Assembly: GCF_000208925.1 (NCBI RefSeq)
Contig: NW_001914885.1
Coordinates: 47,265 to 111,264 of the forward strand
Direction: 5' to 3'
From: Entamoeba histolytica HM-1:IMSS
Taxonomy: Eukaryota; Evosea; Mastigamoebida; Endamoebidae
DNA length: 64,000 nucleotides
Program-made: the position numbers and the translations under genes
Notes under the pieces: model-generated
What the model was told of the DNA's origin: nothing
What the model saw: only the letters and a program-made list of their open reading frames with translations
Databases searched by the model: none
In this document: positions 1 through 9,965 of the stretch, piece by piece
How positions within the stretch are numbered: the stretch's first letter is position 1
Layout: the number at the start of each line of letters is the position of its first letter

Positions 1-1008
1 GATAAACTTCTCCTTCTATCTGAATAACTATCCCTTCTTTCTGAGAAATTATACTTTCTGGGAGATGTACGTCTTCTAGAAAAGGATCTTGAACTCCTTT
101 TTCTTGACCTACTGATAGACCTCGAATGGTAACGATTTCTTGAATTTTCCCAACGAGGAAGTAGTCCAAAGTTTTTATCTCTTGAGCCACTTCGAGAATA
201 TGATCTTTCTCTAGATCTGTTTCTTGAATTTCTACTGTCAAAACTTTGAGAAGAGTAATAATGATTTACGGAAAGAGAATTACTTCTTGAATAACGGTAT
301 GTGTCAAAGTTATTTGTTTTGTGGTAGTTATTTCTTGTGAAATTATCATTACTATTTGGAAGTAAAGCCACTTTAGGATTATTAAATTTTGGTAAAAGAG
401 AACGTTTATTAATTTGTTGGTTTAAAGATGTTTCATCAGAAGATGAGTCTATATTGATAATTTCTGCTGAAGTAATTGTTTTTTTATTGATAAAACTGTT
501 TGTATTTGGAAGAAACTTTTGTGTTGATCCATAATTAGAGAATTGGTAAATTGATGAAGAGACTAATGACTCTAATTCTTCACATAAAGTTTTTTCAAAT
601 ACTTTTAATGTTTTCCACTTTCTAATGGTTGCTAGAAGTTGTTGTTTCTGAATATCTCTACACATAGACACTGATGTAATAATTTCAAGTAACCTAAATG
701 AAAATTGTTTAATAAATTGCAATGTTAGAAATATATCTGTTTTATTTGTTTTGTCACATAGACAGTCAATTATGTCAATTACAATAGGTCTATAAGTTGG
801 CCATATTGATCGTGTAAATTCTTCAAGGCGGAACACAACACTCGGAATCTTGTTATGAATTTCTATAAGAAATGAAAATTCTTAATGAACAAACATTTGT
901 TGATTGGTAACAAAGATGAATCACTTCTTTGATAAGTTGTTGTGATATTTGTGGAAATAAAGAGGTTATTTGTTGAAGCTTATCTTGAAGGGTTTTATCA
1001 ACCTCCAT
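1..1008 (-). CDS. CID-domain plus RS-rich protein (SCAF-like), 3' end outside window
   Basis: Two exons on the minus strand: 1008-895 (38 codons) and 848 to beyond position 1. The intron is 849-894 (46 nt). It has a standard GTTTGT donor, but only an AAG acceptor keeps the frame; the nearer TAG, 32 nt in, leads to an early stop. After the junction the protein reads as a helical domain of about 130 residues resembling the CTD-interacting (CID/RPR) fold, including a typical 'L..IRKWKTLKVFEKTLCEEL' ending. A Ser/Asn-rich linker follows, then an Arg/Ser-rich tail (RSRERSYSRSGSR, RSISRSRKRSSRS). CID plus RS tail is the layout of SR-like CTD-associated factors (SCAF4/8 type), which read the phosphorylated tail of RNA polymerase II and affect 3'-end choice. 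The start lies only about 100 bp from a LINE remnant. The RS tail is certain; the CID assignment is by pattern only. Confidence 0.65.
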
Positions 1009-1104
1009 TAAAATTACTTTTTGATTTTTTAGATTATAAAAATTATTTTTTGATAAACAAAGTCAAAAAAAATGTCAATTATTAGATATATCCATTATTG
1101 AATA

Positions 1105-2640
1105 TTATGAATATTGAGAATTGATTATTTCACTTTCTTCAATATGCTCTATTGGTGTAATAGAGTTCATTTCTAACATACTCGCATTAGACTGTTCTTC
1201 TTCTAATGTGTTGCCAGAATTGAATGTGTAAAATATTAAGTCTTTCATGTTTTTTATAATTATTGTTCGTAGGATTTTGGAAAAGTCTAATTGTAATTTC
1301 AGTGCTTTTAATCTTTTTACTGATTCTTTGTGTATTAATCAATTTATTGATAATATAATAGGTATTATTTCTACATATATTAATTCTCTATTATTTCTTA
1401 ATTTCTCTTGTAATTCTTTGTATTTATTTATTTTATGTAATTTAATTCTAAATTATTATCTTGACATATAACTACATCTATAATATATCCTTTCTTTTCT
1501 GTAATATTTTGATATTATATCTTATATTCTAGCATGGAAAGAATGGTCACTAACCAATAAATCTTTATTGTAAGTTATAACCATTTCATCATTATTAATA
1601 CATTTAGGAGGAATATTAAAATCAATTGAATCAAATTCATTAAAATGTGTAATTAATAAGTGTTTAAATATTTGTTTACAAACATAATCATGTTTTAATA
1701 TTTGATTCTTCTTCATTACATCCTAACAAGATATGATTAATAGATGCTATTGTGTTATGACAATGTTTACAATATTTTAAAGCATCATTTTGGAGTATTT
1801 TTTGCTTTAATATTTCCTGTCATACTTACTCCTTCTTGCATTTTTACTATTTGGAGGAATGCATTTCTTTTTATGTTTAATGACCTCCATGTGGCTACTG
1901 TTAATTTCTTATCATTGAAAGTGCCATTTGCACATCTTATATATTCACCACATTTCTTTTCTTTCTTTTAAATATCTATCATTCAATTCATTATTTACCC
2001 ATTCAATTACTTCCTTTACATTGTGCTTTCTTTCATTTAATTCTATTACATTCATTAATTCATTAAAATTAATATTCTTACCAAATGCTTTCTTCATTCT
2101 TTTAATTATTCCATTTGGATTTTCTTTTATTATTTCTATCATTTCTCCTATTTCTGTGCTTGATCTCTACTTATATTTTAAATATATTCCTAATAATTAT
2201 TTAGCACATTCATCTCTTGCTGACATTAATCCTAATCCCAATTCATTTATTTTAACATATAATCTACTTTTTGGGATATTTCTACCGTATAATTGGAGTT
2301 GTATTAATGATTTTCTTATTTGTTTATCTATCTTCTCCAATTCTCCTAGTTTCCATGGGACAATACTAAATCCATATCTTAATTTGGAGATTATATCACT
2401 ATTAATCTTTCTTATTGTATTGAGGCTGCTGTACTTCATAGTATTTAATGATGATAAAATAGAAGATACATCATTTAATATTCTTGTACAGTATTTATTG
2501 ATATTTACTTTATCTCTTATTTCAATACAGACCGAAGGTGGCACGTCTGAAATACCACACACAAACCGTAGTACAAATTCAAACTTCGACTTTCCTAGCC
2601 ATTATCTGGTTATGACGGTGTATTTGAATTAGAAATGCAT
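1105..2640 (-). mobile_element. 5'-truncated, decayed LINE remnant (end of RT, endonuclease, C-terminus)
   Basis: In minus-strand order the fragment holds the end of the reverse-transcriptase/thumb region (about 2562-2197, 'GFSIVPWKLGELEKIDKQIRK'-like, matching the same part of the LINE at 58466-62030). It continues with a helical linker (2142-1945), a CCHC cluster (C..C, H, C; about 1790-1720), the endonuclease core (1716-1522) and a C-terminal tail ending in a stop at 1107-1105. The tail ('IIIKNMKDLI') matches the tail of the second LINE ('LVIKNMIDVM'). Frameshifts and in-frame stops, for example near 1440 and 1360, show it is dead. The CCHC plus restriction-like endonuclease order is that of R2/R4-type non-LTR elements such as EhLINE. 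The exact 5' break is uncertain (about 2562-2640). Confidence 0.8.
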
Positions 2641-2745
2641 TAGGGAATGCTGCAAAGGGTGTAGCAAGATATTATGATAGAATATTACATGGTGTAATAT
2701 ATGGAACTACTAAAGTGCTTTTAAGACTAAAAGAAGATTAAACAT
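2530..2745. other. Coding-like patch of unknown origin, less AT-rich than its surroundings
   Basis: About 200 bp that look unlike both the LINE and the spacer. At 2530-2620 the base composition is visibly richer in G and C. On the plus strand an open stretch from about 2626 ends at a TAA near 2741 and encodes about 38 residues (RNALGNAAKGVARYYDRI, then LHGVIYGTTKVLLRLKED). In another frame just upstream 'YDGVFELE' can be read, as if a frameshift separated the two. On the minus strand 'KFEFVLRFVCGISDVPPS' is also open into the LINE frame. I do not recognise the family. It may be the tail of a broken gene or of another mobile element into which the LINE landed. Confidence 0.35.
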
Positions 2746-3403
2746 AGTAATACAGTAGTAATGAAATGATCCCTTCTCCCATTCATAAAATAAGAAAAAT
2801 GAAATTCCTTAAAATTAAGGCAGAAAATAAACAAAAGAATAAAAAATGAATTAAGCAGAAAAAGTTTGAAAAACCTTAATAAGAAAAAATAAAAGAAGTA
2901 ATTTTAACATTTTGCAAGAAAAAGCTAAATGATAAGTTAAACAAAAAGATTACTCTTTTTAAATAGCTCATGGATTAATCTCCACTAAACTAGGAAGAAT
3001 AGATAAAAATTCTATTAATACTTAATTAATTACTTTTTATCTTTATTAAATTAATTTAATTGAATTAATATTGATAAAACAAGAAAATTCAAATCACAAA
3101 AGATGAAATAACAACAATAAAACAGAATTGAGTCTTCTTCTCTTCAATTTTTTTTTGTTATTTTTTAACAAAAATGAAAAAACACAAAAAATAAAACAAA
3201 CTAATTATAGAAAATAACAATATTATAATTTTATTATTATTATATTATTAATATTATTATATATTTATTGTTATTGTAAAAATGATAAAAATAACATTTA
3301 TTTAAAATAATGATGAAATAATGATTGACTTGATGTGTTAATAACGTGTATTAACTATTTAAACATTCATATTTTGAACTTATAAACATCAAATTAAATT
3401 AAA
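2746..3403. other. AT-rich spacer, no gene seen
   Basis: About 650 bp of A- and T-rich sequence with short TTA/ATT runs (dense at 3215-3290). I see no open frame with protein-like composition and no RNA gene. It lies upstream of the TLDc pseudogene and may hold that gene's former promoter. Confidence 0.5.
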
Positions 3404-4494
3404 ATGGAAGAGTTAAATATCAAGAATAACCATTTGATTAAAGAAGTAGTAGAAATACTTCCAAACATTCAACAATCAATTGATGATACTACTAAGAATT
3501 ATCAATATTATATAGGAAGTATTAAAAATGAAGTATTTAGAATAAAACCAGATGAAACATACTCAGAAGCTATTAAAAGAGGAGAAGGAATATTTGATGG
3601 GATTGACGAAATAGAAAAAAGAAGAAAAGTGGTGATAGAAAAAAGTCAAGAAGCAATCAACCAAATAGAAATAATGAAGAATAAAATGTCAAGAATCATA
3701 GAAGAATGTAAATCAGATGAAGAAACACTAGGTAAAACACGGAATGAATTAATAGATAAAATCATTTCAATTGAAGAAATGATAATGAAAAACAAAATAA
3801 TAAAAACACCAGAAGAAAAAGATACAATCACCTCAGAATTTAATAAGAAGAAAGAAGAATGGGAAAAGCATTACAGTGATTATTTAGAAAGAAGAGAGAA
3901 GAAGAAGAAAGAAAGATACAAGAGCAGGAGAAGAAGATACAAGAAGGAGAAAGATTGAGAATAATAAGAGAAATAAACACAATGGAAGAAATGTTACAAA
4001 TAGAAGAATGGACAAACAGAAAAAAGAATATCAAATATACTATTTGATTCAGATATTGATGATTGGAATCAAGGTACATCAGTATTTGATCAAAGAATAA
4101 TGAATAAAGAACATATAATAATTATTATTGAAGATGAAGAAGGAAATAAATTTGGAGGATATGTTAATGAGAAAATTGATAAAGTTAATAGTTATATAAA
4201 TGATTCAAAATCATTCTTATTTTCATTAAAATCAAAAGGAAGAATTGAAGAAATGATGAAATATGATATTAAAAATCCCCACAAAATTCATTTTGGTTAT
4301 TTAATAAATACGATTTTTATTTGTTTTCATTTGGATGGAGTGGTGATATTCATGTTTTAAAAGAAAATAATAAAACATATTCATATTGTTATCAAGATTC
4401 ATTTTCATATAAAGGAATATCAAATGCACTTTGTGGAAAACTATATCCAAATCTTTTCACACCAAAACGATTCATAGTAATTGAAATGAAATGA
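3404..4494 (+). pseudogene. Frame-broken coiled-coil/TLDc-type protein
   Basis: The first frame (3404-3958) gives 184 residues of charged coiled coil starting MEELNIKNNHLIKEV. Just before the stop at 3956 the next frame continues the coiled coil (MEEMLQIEEWTNRKKN). A second shift near 4035 opens the TLDc-like part ('ILFDSDIDDWNQ', then 'FDQRIMNKEHIIIIIEDEEG'). A third shift near 4280 is needed to read 'NSFWLFNKYDFYLFSFGW', then 'GDIHVLKENNKTYSYCYQ', through to a TGA at 4492-4494. Together these form a coherent protein of about 360 residues with the coiled-coil plus TLDc-like layout that is frequent in Entamoeba. Three frame changes without GTTTGT/TAG boundaries argue for a pseudogene rather than introns. 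What intact members do is not established from the sequence. Confidence 0.7.
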
Positions 4495-6524
4495 ATCAAT
4501 CTTGATTTATTGAAAATGAACTAAAAAAGAATAAAAACAAATCAATGAAGAATATAAACATTTCATTCATCTGCCAATGAATCAAATGGTAAATTAAAAA
4601 TGGAGATAATTCAATGTTGATTTATTTTATTTCATTTAATGAAATTTTCACACCCAATGAGAGTGTTTTTAATAAATAAGAAAATCAATAAGAATGAAAT
4701 AGAAATAAAATGAATAAATAAATAATTTATTTGTATTATTTCATTGAATTAATTCATTATGAATCAAATGAATAAAATAATAGATATAAGAAGAATGAGG
4801 ATCAAATAAATGATAAAATACATCAACATATTTATTTTATTATTTTATCATCAATTATTCTTCATGATTTTATTTCTAAGACATTTTTCCAATGAAGGGA
4901 AATACAACAAATTTTAATGACATGGTTATTGAGCAATCATAATGTGTATTGTAAAGAAAATCAAACAAAACATAGAAATCTAAAGTTGTACAATAAAAAA
5001 ATTAAATGTCAATAACAATAACAATAAACGGCAAAGAAACAATAATATTAGTGAATGAAATACAAAAGAAAAAGGATTAGAAGACGAAAGACACAAAGAA
5101 AAACAAATAAAAAACAAGATAAAGACGGGTACGAAAAAATCAAAGAAATAATGCATCTAAATAATTTACAAAAAAGAAAAAAGATGCAAAATAATTTGCA
5201 TCCATAGAATATTCCATTTATTATATTTTGCTCCTAAAAATAAATAAAAAATAAAAAGTATGATAAATACAGAATATATAAATATTTATGTTTATATTTT
5301 ATATTCATTTCTATTTTGTATGAAATATTAATGAAATAGATGATTTGATGAATCATATTTAATTATTTTTATTATTTTTATTCTTTTATTTATATGTTAT
5401 TTATCTATCGTATTTTTATATATTTATTTCTCTGTTTATATTATTTATATCATTGTGTTATTCTTATTATCTATATATTATTATATTATTATATTCTTCT
5501 TATTTTATTATTTTTTATGTTTATATTATTTAGATTTTCTTATTGTTATTCTTTTCTATTTAAATGTATTTGTTTATTTGTTTATTCATCTTATTCATCT
5601 TTTATATTCTTATCATTTATATCTACTTTCATTTTATATTTATTCTCTTTTGATTTATATTAATATTAATTTTATCTTTTATACTTTGATTTATTTATTA
5701 TATCATTGATTATCATTTCTCCTTTTATTTATCATTTATTCTTATTATTCTTTTGTTTTATATTCTATATCATATATTCATATCATTTTCATTTATATTT
5801 TATCACTTATTATATGTTATAATAACATAACACATATGATTGAATATATAATAAACATCATGATGAAATTATACATATAAATAATAAACATAAAAAAGAG
5901 TAAAATATTTTCAACAATAAAACAATACCAATTATTTTACATCATTAAATTAGACACTGTTATTGAATATTTCTAATTTTTACAATAAAAGTACACTTTT
6001 TATTTCTTCTTTTATTATCTATTCTATTTTATTACTCTTTATCTTCTTTCTTTTTATATTCTCTCCTTTCTACTTTTATTCTTTCTTCATCTTCTTCTAC
6101 TTCTTACTTTCTTTTTATTCTTTTATATCTTTCTCTTCTTTTTTCTATTATTTGCTTTTTTTTCGTTGCCTGTCGTTTCCATCAGGCATATTCTTTAAAT
6201 TTATTGTTTCATTGTTAAGTCGTATTGTTCATTCAATATTGTCATTCTTCCATTTTGTATAATTATTCAAATATTTTTTATTTATATTAAAAATTTGTTT
6301 GTAGTGCTTGATATTTGATATTTCCCTCACTTTATAAATGCAATAAAATATACAAAACTCAAAAATCTTAACATTTATTTCTATTCATATAAATCTAATA
6401 ATAGAATATCTAATAATAATTTTTTGTTTTAAAAAAAAATTAGAAAATTGTTATAAGAAGATTAACAAGATTAGTGCAAGAAAATATTTAAAAAAGAGGA
6501 ATAGATAAAATCTTATTAGTATAA
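4495..6524. other. Long spacer: repeated module, then pyrimidine-rich tract
   Basis: No functional gene seen. The first part is plain AT-rich sequence after the pseudogene; 4897-5117 is a repeated module (listed separately). From about 5345 to 6260 the plus strand is almost all T, A and C (runs such as TTATTTCTCTTTT) with few G residues. It gives open frames full of Phe, Leu, Ile, Tyr and Ser that look like composition artefacts rather than membrane proteins. From 6260 the sequence is ordinary AT-rich DNA leading into the Mgs1 gene. Confidence 0.6.
4897..5117 (-). repeat. Repeated module, copy A
   Basis: About 220 bp, nearly identical by eye to 62118-62338 (opposite orientation) and more loosely to 58256-58440 (same orientation). 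Read on the minus strand it runs from a 'tttgtgtctttcgtcttc' block through 'tttctttacaatacaca' to an ATG followed by codons for SLKFVVFP. The start-codon-plus-eight-residue core is kept in all three copies, and sequence diverges right after it. The other two copies sit at the ends of a LINE, so this is probably a LINE/SINE end or a related Entamoeba repeat. Confidence 0.7.
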
Positions 6525-7973
6525 ATGGGGTTTTCACCACAAAAATCAACGTTAGAATCTTATTTTCAAATTAGACGAGATTGTAATTCGGATAAAGATA
6601 TTTCCTATATTCCATTAGCAGAAAGACAACGCCCTAAAAGATTAGAAGACATCATAGGACAAGAGAGTGCAATTGGTATTGGAACACCATTTAACTCAAT
6701 GATTTTAAATGACAGCCTTCAGTCAACTATTTTATTTGGACCACCAGGAAGTGGTAAAACAACAATTGCAAGAATTATTAAAAATACATCAAAGTCATTC
6801 TTTGTTCAAATATCATCAGTAACAACTTCAAAAGAAGAATTAAAAAATGTTATTGAACAAGCAAAAGAACGAAAAAAAAGAGAGAAAAAAGATACTATTT
6901 TATTTGTAGATGAAATTCATACATTAAATAAACTACAACAAGACATTTTTCTTCCAGCAATAGAAAATGGATCAATCATACTTGTTGGGGCAACAACAGA
7001 AAATCCATCATTTCAATTAAATAATGCATTAATGAGTCGTTGTAATTTAGTAATTCTTAAGAGACTTGAAAATGAAAGTATTAATAAAATAATAAAAAAA
7101 GCAATTAAAGAAGAATATCAAAATAATAAATTTGTCATTGATGAATCAGGTATTAATATAATTTCAAAATATGCTGATGGAGATGCAAGAAATGGTTTAA
7201 ATTGTTTAGAATTTATTTTTAATTATTTTAATAATTTAAGTGAAGAAGAATTAAACGAAATAATAAAAAGTAATGAAAGTGATAATACTACAATAGTAAT
7301 AGATGAAAATGATTGTATTGTACCAAAAGAAAGAGAATTAGAAAATATTGAATTTTCATATCAACCAATAGAAGAACCAAAAGAAATTCATATAACACTT
7401 ACTTCTGAAATTATTTCAAAATTCCTTCAGAAACAAAACTTTCAATATGACAAAAGTGGTGAAGATCATTATAATACTATTAGTGCATTCCATAAAAGTA
7501 TGAGAGGTGGTGATGAAAATGCTGCAATATATTGGTTAGGAAGAATGATATTTAGTGGAGAAAATCCAAAATATATTGCAAGAAGAATGATTCGATTTGC
7601 CACAGAAGATATTGGACTAGCAGATACCAACGCAATGGTTGTAGCAATGAATACATTTCAATCTGTAGAAATATTAGGATATCCTGAGTGTAAAACTGTT
7701 CTTGCAGAATGTTGTTTATATTTGACTCGAGCAAAAAAATCAACAGCAGTGTATAAAGCTACATTAACACTTAAAAAAATGGTTAAAGAACAACCTAATT
7801 ATGTTGTTCCTATTAGAGTAAATATAATTTCTGAACACCCAACTGAAACAAAACAAAACCAGTCATTTCTTCCTGATAAATTAGCTTTTAACAAAGTAAT
7901 TGAATATGATAGATTTACTAAACCAATAAACAAAGATACAATTCAACCATCAACACCTAAATTATTTCAATAA
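6525..7973 (+). CDS. MGS1: Mgs1/WRNIP1/RarA-type AAA+ ATPase
   Basis: 482 residues. AAA+ ATPase that acts at stalled replication forks with PCNA and clamp-loader-like partners in the nucleus. Visible: 'LAERQRPKRLEDIIGQ' (residues 31-46), Walker A GPPGSGKT (72-79), Walker B LFVDE (about 126-130), sensor 'GATTENPSF', and the family's C-terminal oligomerisation part ('YDKSGEDHYNTISAFHKSMR', 'GRMIFSGENPKYIARRM'). The length fits RarA/Mgs1; I see no N-terminal UBZ zinc finger as in human WRNIP1. The first residues instead hold KSTLESYF (7-14), a good match to a PCNA-interacting (PIP) box. The start codon is the first ATG after a long stop-rich spacer. No introns. Confidence 0.92.
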   Translation: MGFSPQKSTLESYFQIRRDCNSDKDISYIPLAERQRPKRLEDIIGQESAIGIGTPFNSMILNDSLQSTILFGPPGSGKTTIARIIKNTSKSFFVQISSVTTSKEELKNVIEQAKERKKREKKDTILFVDEIHTLNKLQQDIFLPAIENGSIILVGATTENPSFQLNNALMSRCNLVILKRLENESINKIIKKAIKEEYQNNKFVIDESGINIISKYADGDARNGLNCLEFIFNYFNNLSEEELNEIIKSNESDNTTIVIDENDCIVPKERELENIEFSYQPIEEPKEIHITLTSEIISKFLQKQNFQYDKSGEDHYNTISAFHKSMRGGDENAAIYWLGRMIFSGENPKYIARRMIRFATEDIGLADTNAMVVAMNTFQSVEILGYPECKTVLAECCLYLTRAKKSTAVYKATLTLKKMVKEQPNYVVPIRVNIISEHPTETKQNQSFLPDKLAFNKVIEYDRFTKPINKDTIQPSTPKLFQ

Positions 7974-8073
7974 ATGTAATAATTCTATTAAATTTAATAA
8001 AAATTAACTAATTTATGTATTTCTAAAAAAAAAAAAAGAAAAAAACTTAAAAAACTTAAAATTCATTTTAATA

Positions 8074-8595
8074 ATGACAAGAGATCCTATTAATAATGGT
8101 GCTGTTTATGAAAAATATAAATTCACACAAACACTTAATGAAGTAACTGTTACTGTTACATACCCATCACCAATTAAAGGAAAAGACGTTAATTGTAAAA
8201 TTACTAATGATGAATTATTCCTTCAAATAAAAGGAGAAACATTTATTAATGGAAAATTAAGTAAATTAGTTAAAAAAAATGATTGTTGTTGGACTATAGA
8301 AGATAAAACTACTGTAGTGATTGACTTAGCTAAACAAAAAACAATGGATTGGTGGAGTTGTGTTATTATTGGAGATGAAGAAATTGATACTAAAAAAATA
8401 AAAGCAGAAACAGTAGGAGATGTTAATGAATTAGATGGTGACACTAAAGAATTAGTACAAAAAATGATGTTTGATCAACACCAAAAAGAATTAGGTCTTC
8501 CAACCTCAGATGAAATTGATAAAATGAAGGCATTTGAAAAATTTAAAACACAACATCCCGAGATGGATTTTAGTAATGCAAAGATGATGAATTGA
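8074..8595 (+). CDS. NUDC: NudC-family co-chaperone (CS domain)
   Basis: 173 residues, shorter than animal NUDC (about 330) because the N-terminal coiled-coil part is absent. The CS (p23-like) domain covers about residues 14-105: 'YKFTQTLNEVTVTVTYPSP', 'LFLQIKGETFINGKLSKLV', 'CCWTIEDKTTVVIDLAKQK', 'WWSCVIIGDEEIDTKKI'. The NudC signature tail follows: 'LVQKMMFDQHQKELGLPTSD' and 'HPEMDFSNAK'. This tail separates true NudC from other CS proteins. Family members act with Hsp90 and dynein/LIS1 to stabilise client proteins in the cytoplasm. The gene lies about 100 bp after the Mgs1 stop on the same strand, a typical compact spacing here. Confidence 0.92.
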   Translation: MTRDPINNGAVYEKYKFTQTLNEVTVTVTYPSPIKGKDVNCKITNDELFLQIKGETFINGKLSKLVKKNDCCWTIEDKTTVVIDLAKQKTMDWWSCVIIGDEEIDTKKIKAETVGDVNELDGDTKELVQKMMFDQHQKELGLPTSDEIDKMKAFEKFKTQHPEMDFSNAKMMN

Positions 8596-8821
8596 GAACT
8601 TTTTGAAACTGATTAAAAGATTGTGTTTTTTTGTTTAACTCTTCATCTTTCTTTTTTTCCTTTTTATTTAATTTTTTTTGTCTAAAATTAACAATATAAC
8701 TATTTTAAACTATATCAAAATTATATTAAAACTATAAATAAAAAATAAAAAAAATTAAAATAAGATAATAAAAAACCTAAAAAAAAAAGAAAAGAAACAA
8801 AAAAATCAAAAAAAGTTTTTC

Positions 8822-9779
8822 ATGGGAGCAAAACACTCTAAAATTGTTGCTATTCCAATCAACTTCTCTGCCACTCCTTCGGCTGCTGAACAAGAGCCTT
8901 TCCAAACTATTAATGAAGTCGCTAGCCATATTAATGAAATGCTACAAAAGATGACAAATTATAAAGCAAAAGAAACTGAAATTAGAGCAGCAATTGCAAC
9001 TCCATCACCAGAGACAGAAGAAGCTGCATGGAAAGCAATTATACCTCAAGTCCAAACGATTAATTCATTTTTTGAATATAGTAGAAGTATGAAAACAGAA
9101 GTAGTTAAATCTCTAAGACTAATCTGTAAATTAAATGGAAATGATAGTGTTACTCAATATCAAGCTGTTACTGTCAAATTAATGGAATTAATAGATTTTG
9201 CTGTTCAATTTGATAATAAGAAATTAGCTAATCCTGGTCTTCAAAATGATTTTAGTTATTACAGAAGGTCAGTTGGTAAAATGAAACAAAAACATCGTGA
9301 AGATGTTGTTTTAAGAGATGAAGTAACAAATCAAATTTCTATGTTCTTTGCTTTTGCTGCACCAATGATTCTTTGCTTATGTGAAGCATTAAATGAAGAT
9401 ATTAAAAATGGGTTAAGTTTAGATAATTTAGGAGATTGGCTTCGAACTGTTGCTTATTCTTGTTGTGTAGAAGCACAAAAACATGGATCAAATGGTATTC
9501 AGTTATTACGAATTATGACTGGATGTATCTTATTGTATGATACAGTTGTTCCAACTGGTGCTTTTAGTACAAAAGGAAAATTCAATGTTTGTTTTTTATT
9601 ATATATAATAGTTTATTAATGATAACACTTATATTAAAATGTAGGTACTTGAATGTGTTAGAACATTACAAACTTACCAAGAAGAAGAAGTTGCTTTATT
9701 GGCTAATTCTCTTAAGTATTCAACTAAACATTTTAATGACGAAGATACTCCAAAAAACATTAAAGTCCTCTTATTGTGA
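8822..9779 (+). CDS. CYRI (FAM49) homologue, Rac-binding regulator of Scar/WAVE
   Basis: Two exons, 8822-9586 (255 codons) and 9645-9779. The intron 9587-9644 (58 nt) has GTTTGT and TAG; an internal TAG 25 nt from the donor is skipped. Product 299 residues, close to animal CYRI-A/B (about 320). It is a DUF1394 protein: 'NPGLQNDFSYYRRSVGKMK' contains the paired arginines (148-149) known in CYRI to contact active Rac1, 'ILLYDTVVPTGAFS' matches the family, and the spliced C-terminus 'YSTKHFNDEDTPKNIKVLL' matches the conserved ending and confirms the intron. The protein starts MGAKHS, a good N-myristoylation signal, as in CYRI-B. Family role: competes with the Scar/WAVE complex for active Rac at the plasma membrane, damping actin protrusion and pinocytosis. 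Confidence 0.9.
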
Positions 9780-9965
9780 TTTGTAAAAGTTGTTTGGTGG
9801 TGAAAAACGGTTTTATTTTTTTAAAAAATAAAAAAGAAAAAATAAAAAAAGATTTGTTTCAAAATTTTTAATGATTTTAAATAAAAATTACCAAATTGAA
9901 TTAGAAATTAAAGATTGAACTAGATTTCATGATAAATTGTTAAATAGATAAACTAAGAATATCAT

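Noticed and set aside
337..534. Plus-strand 65-codon frame
   Set aside because: Lies inside the minus-strand CID-RS coding exon, whose frame gives clear RS repeats.
5394..6262. Open frames full of Phe, Leu, Tyr and Ile suggesting membrane proteins
   Set aside because: They arise from a T/A/C-only tract, have no protein-like alternation, and overlap each other in several frames.
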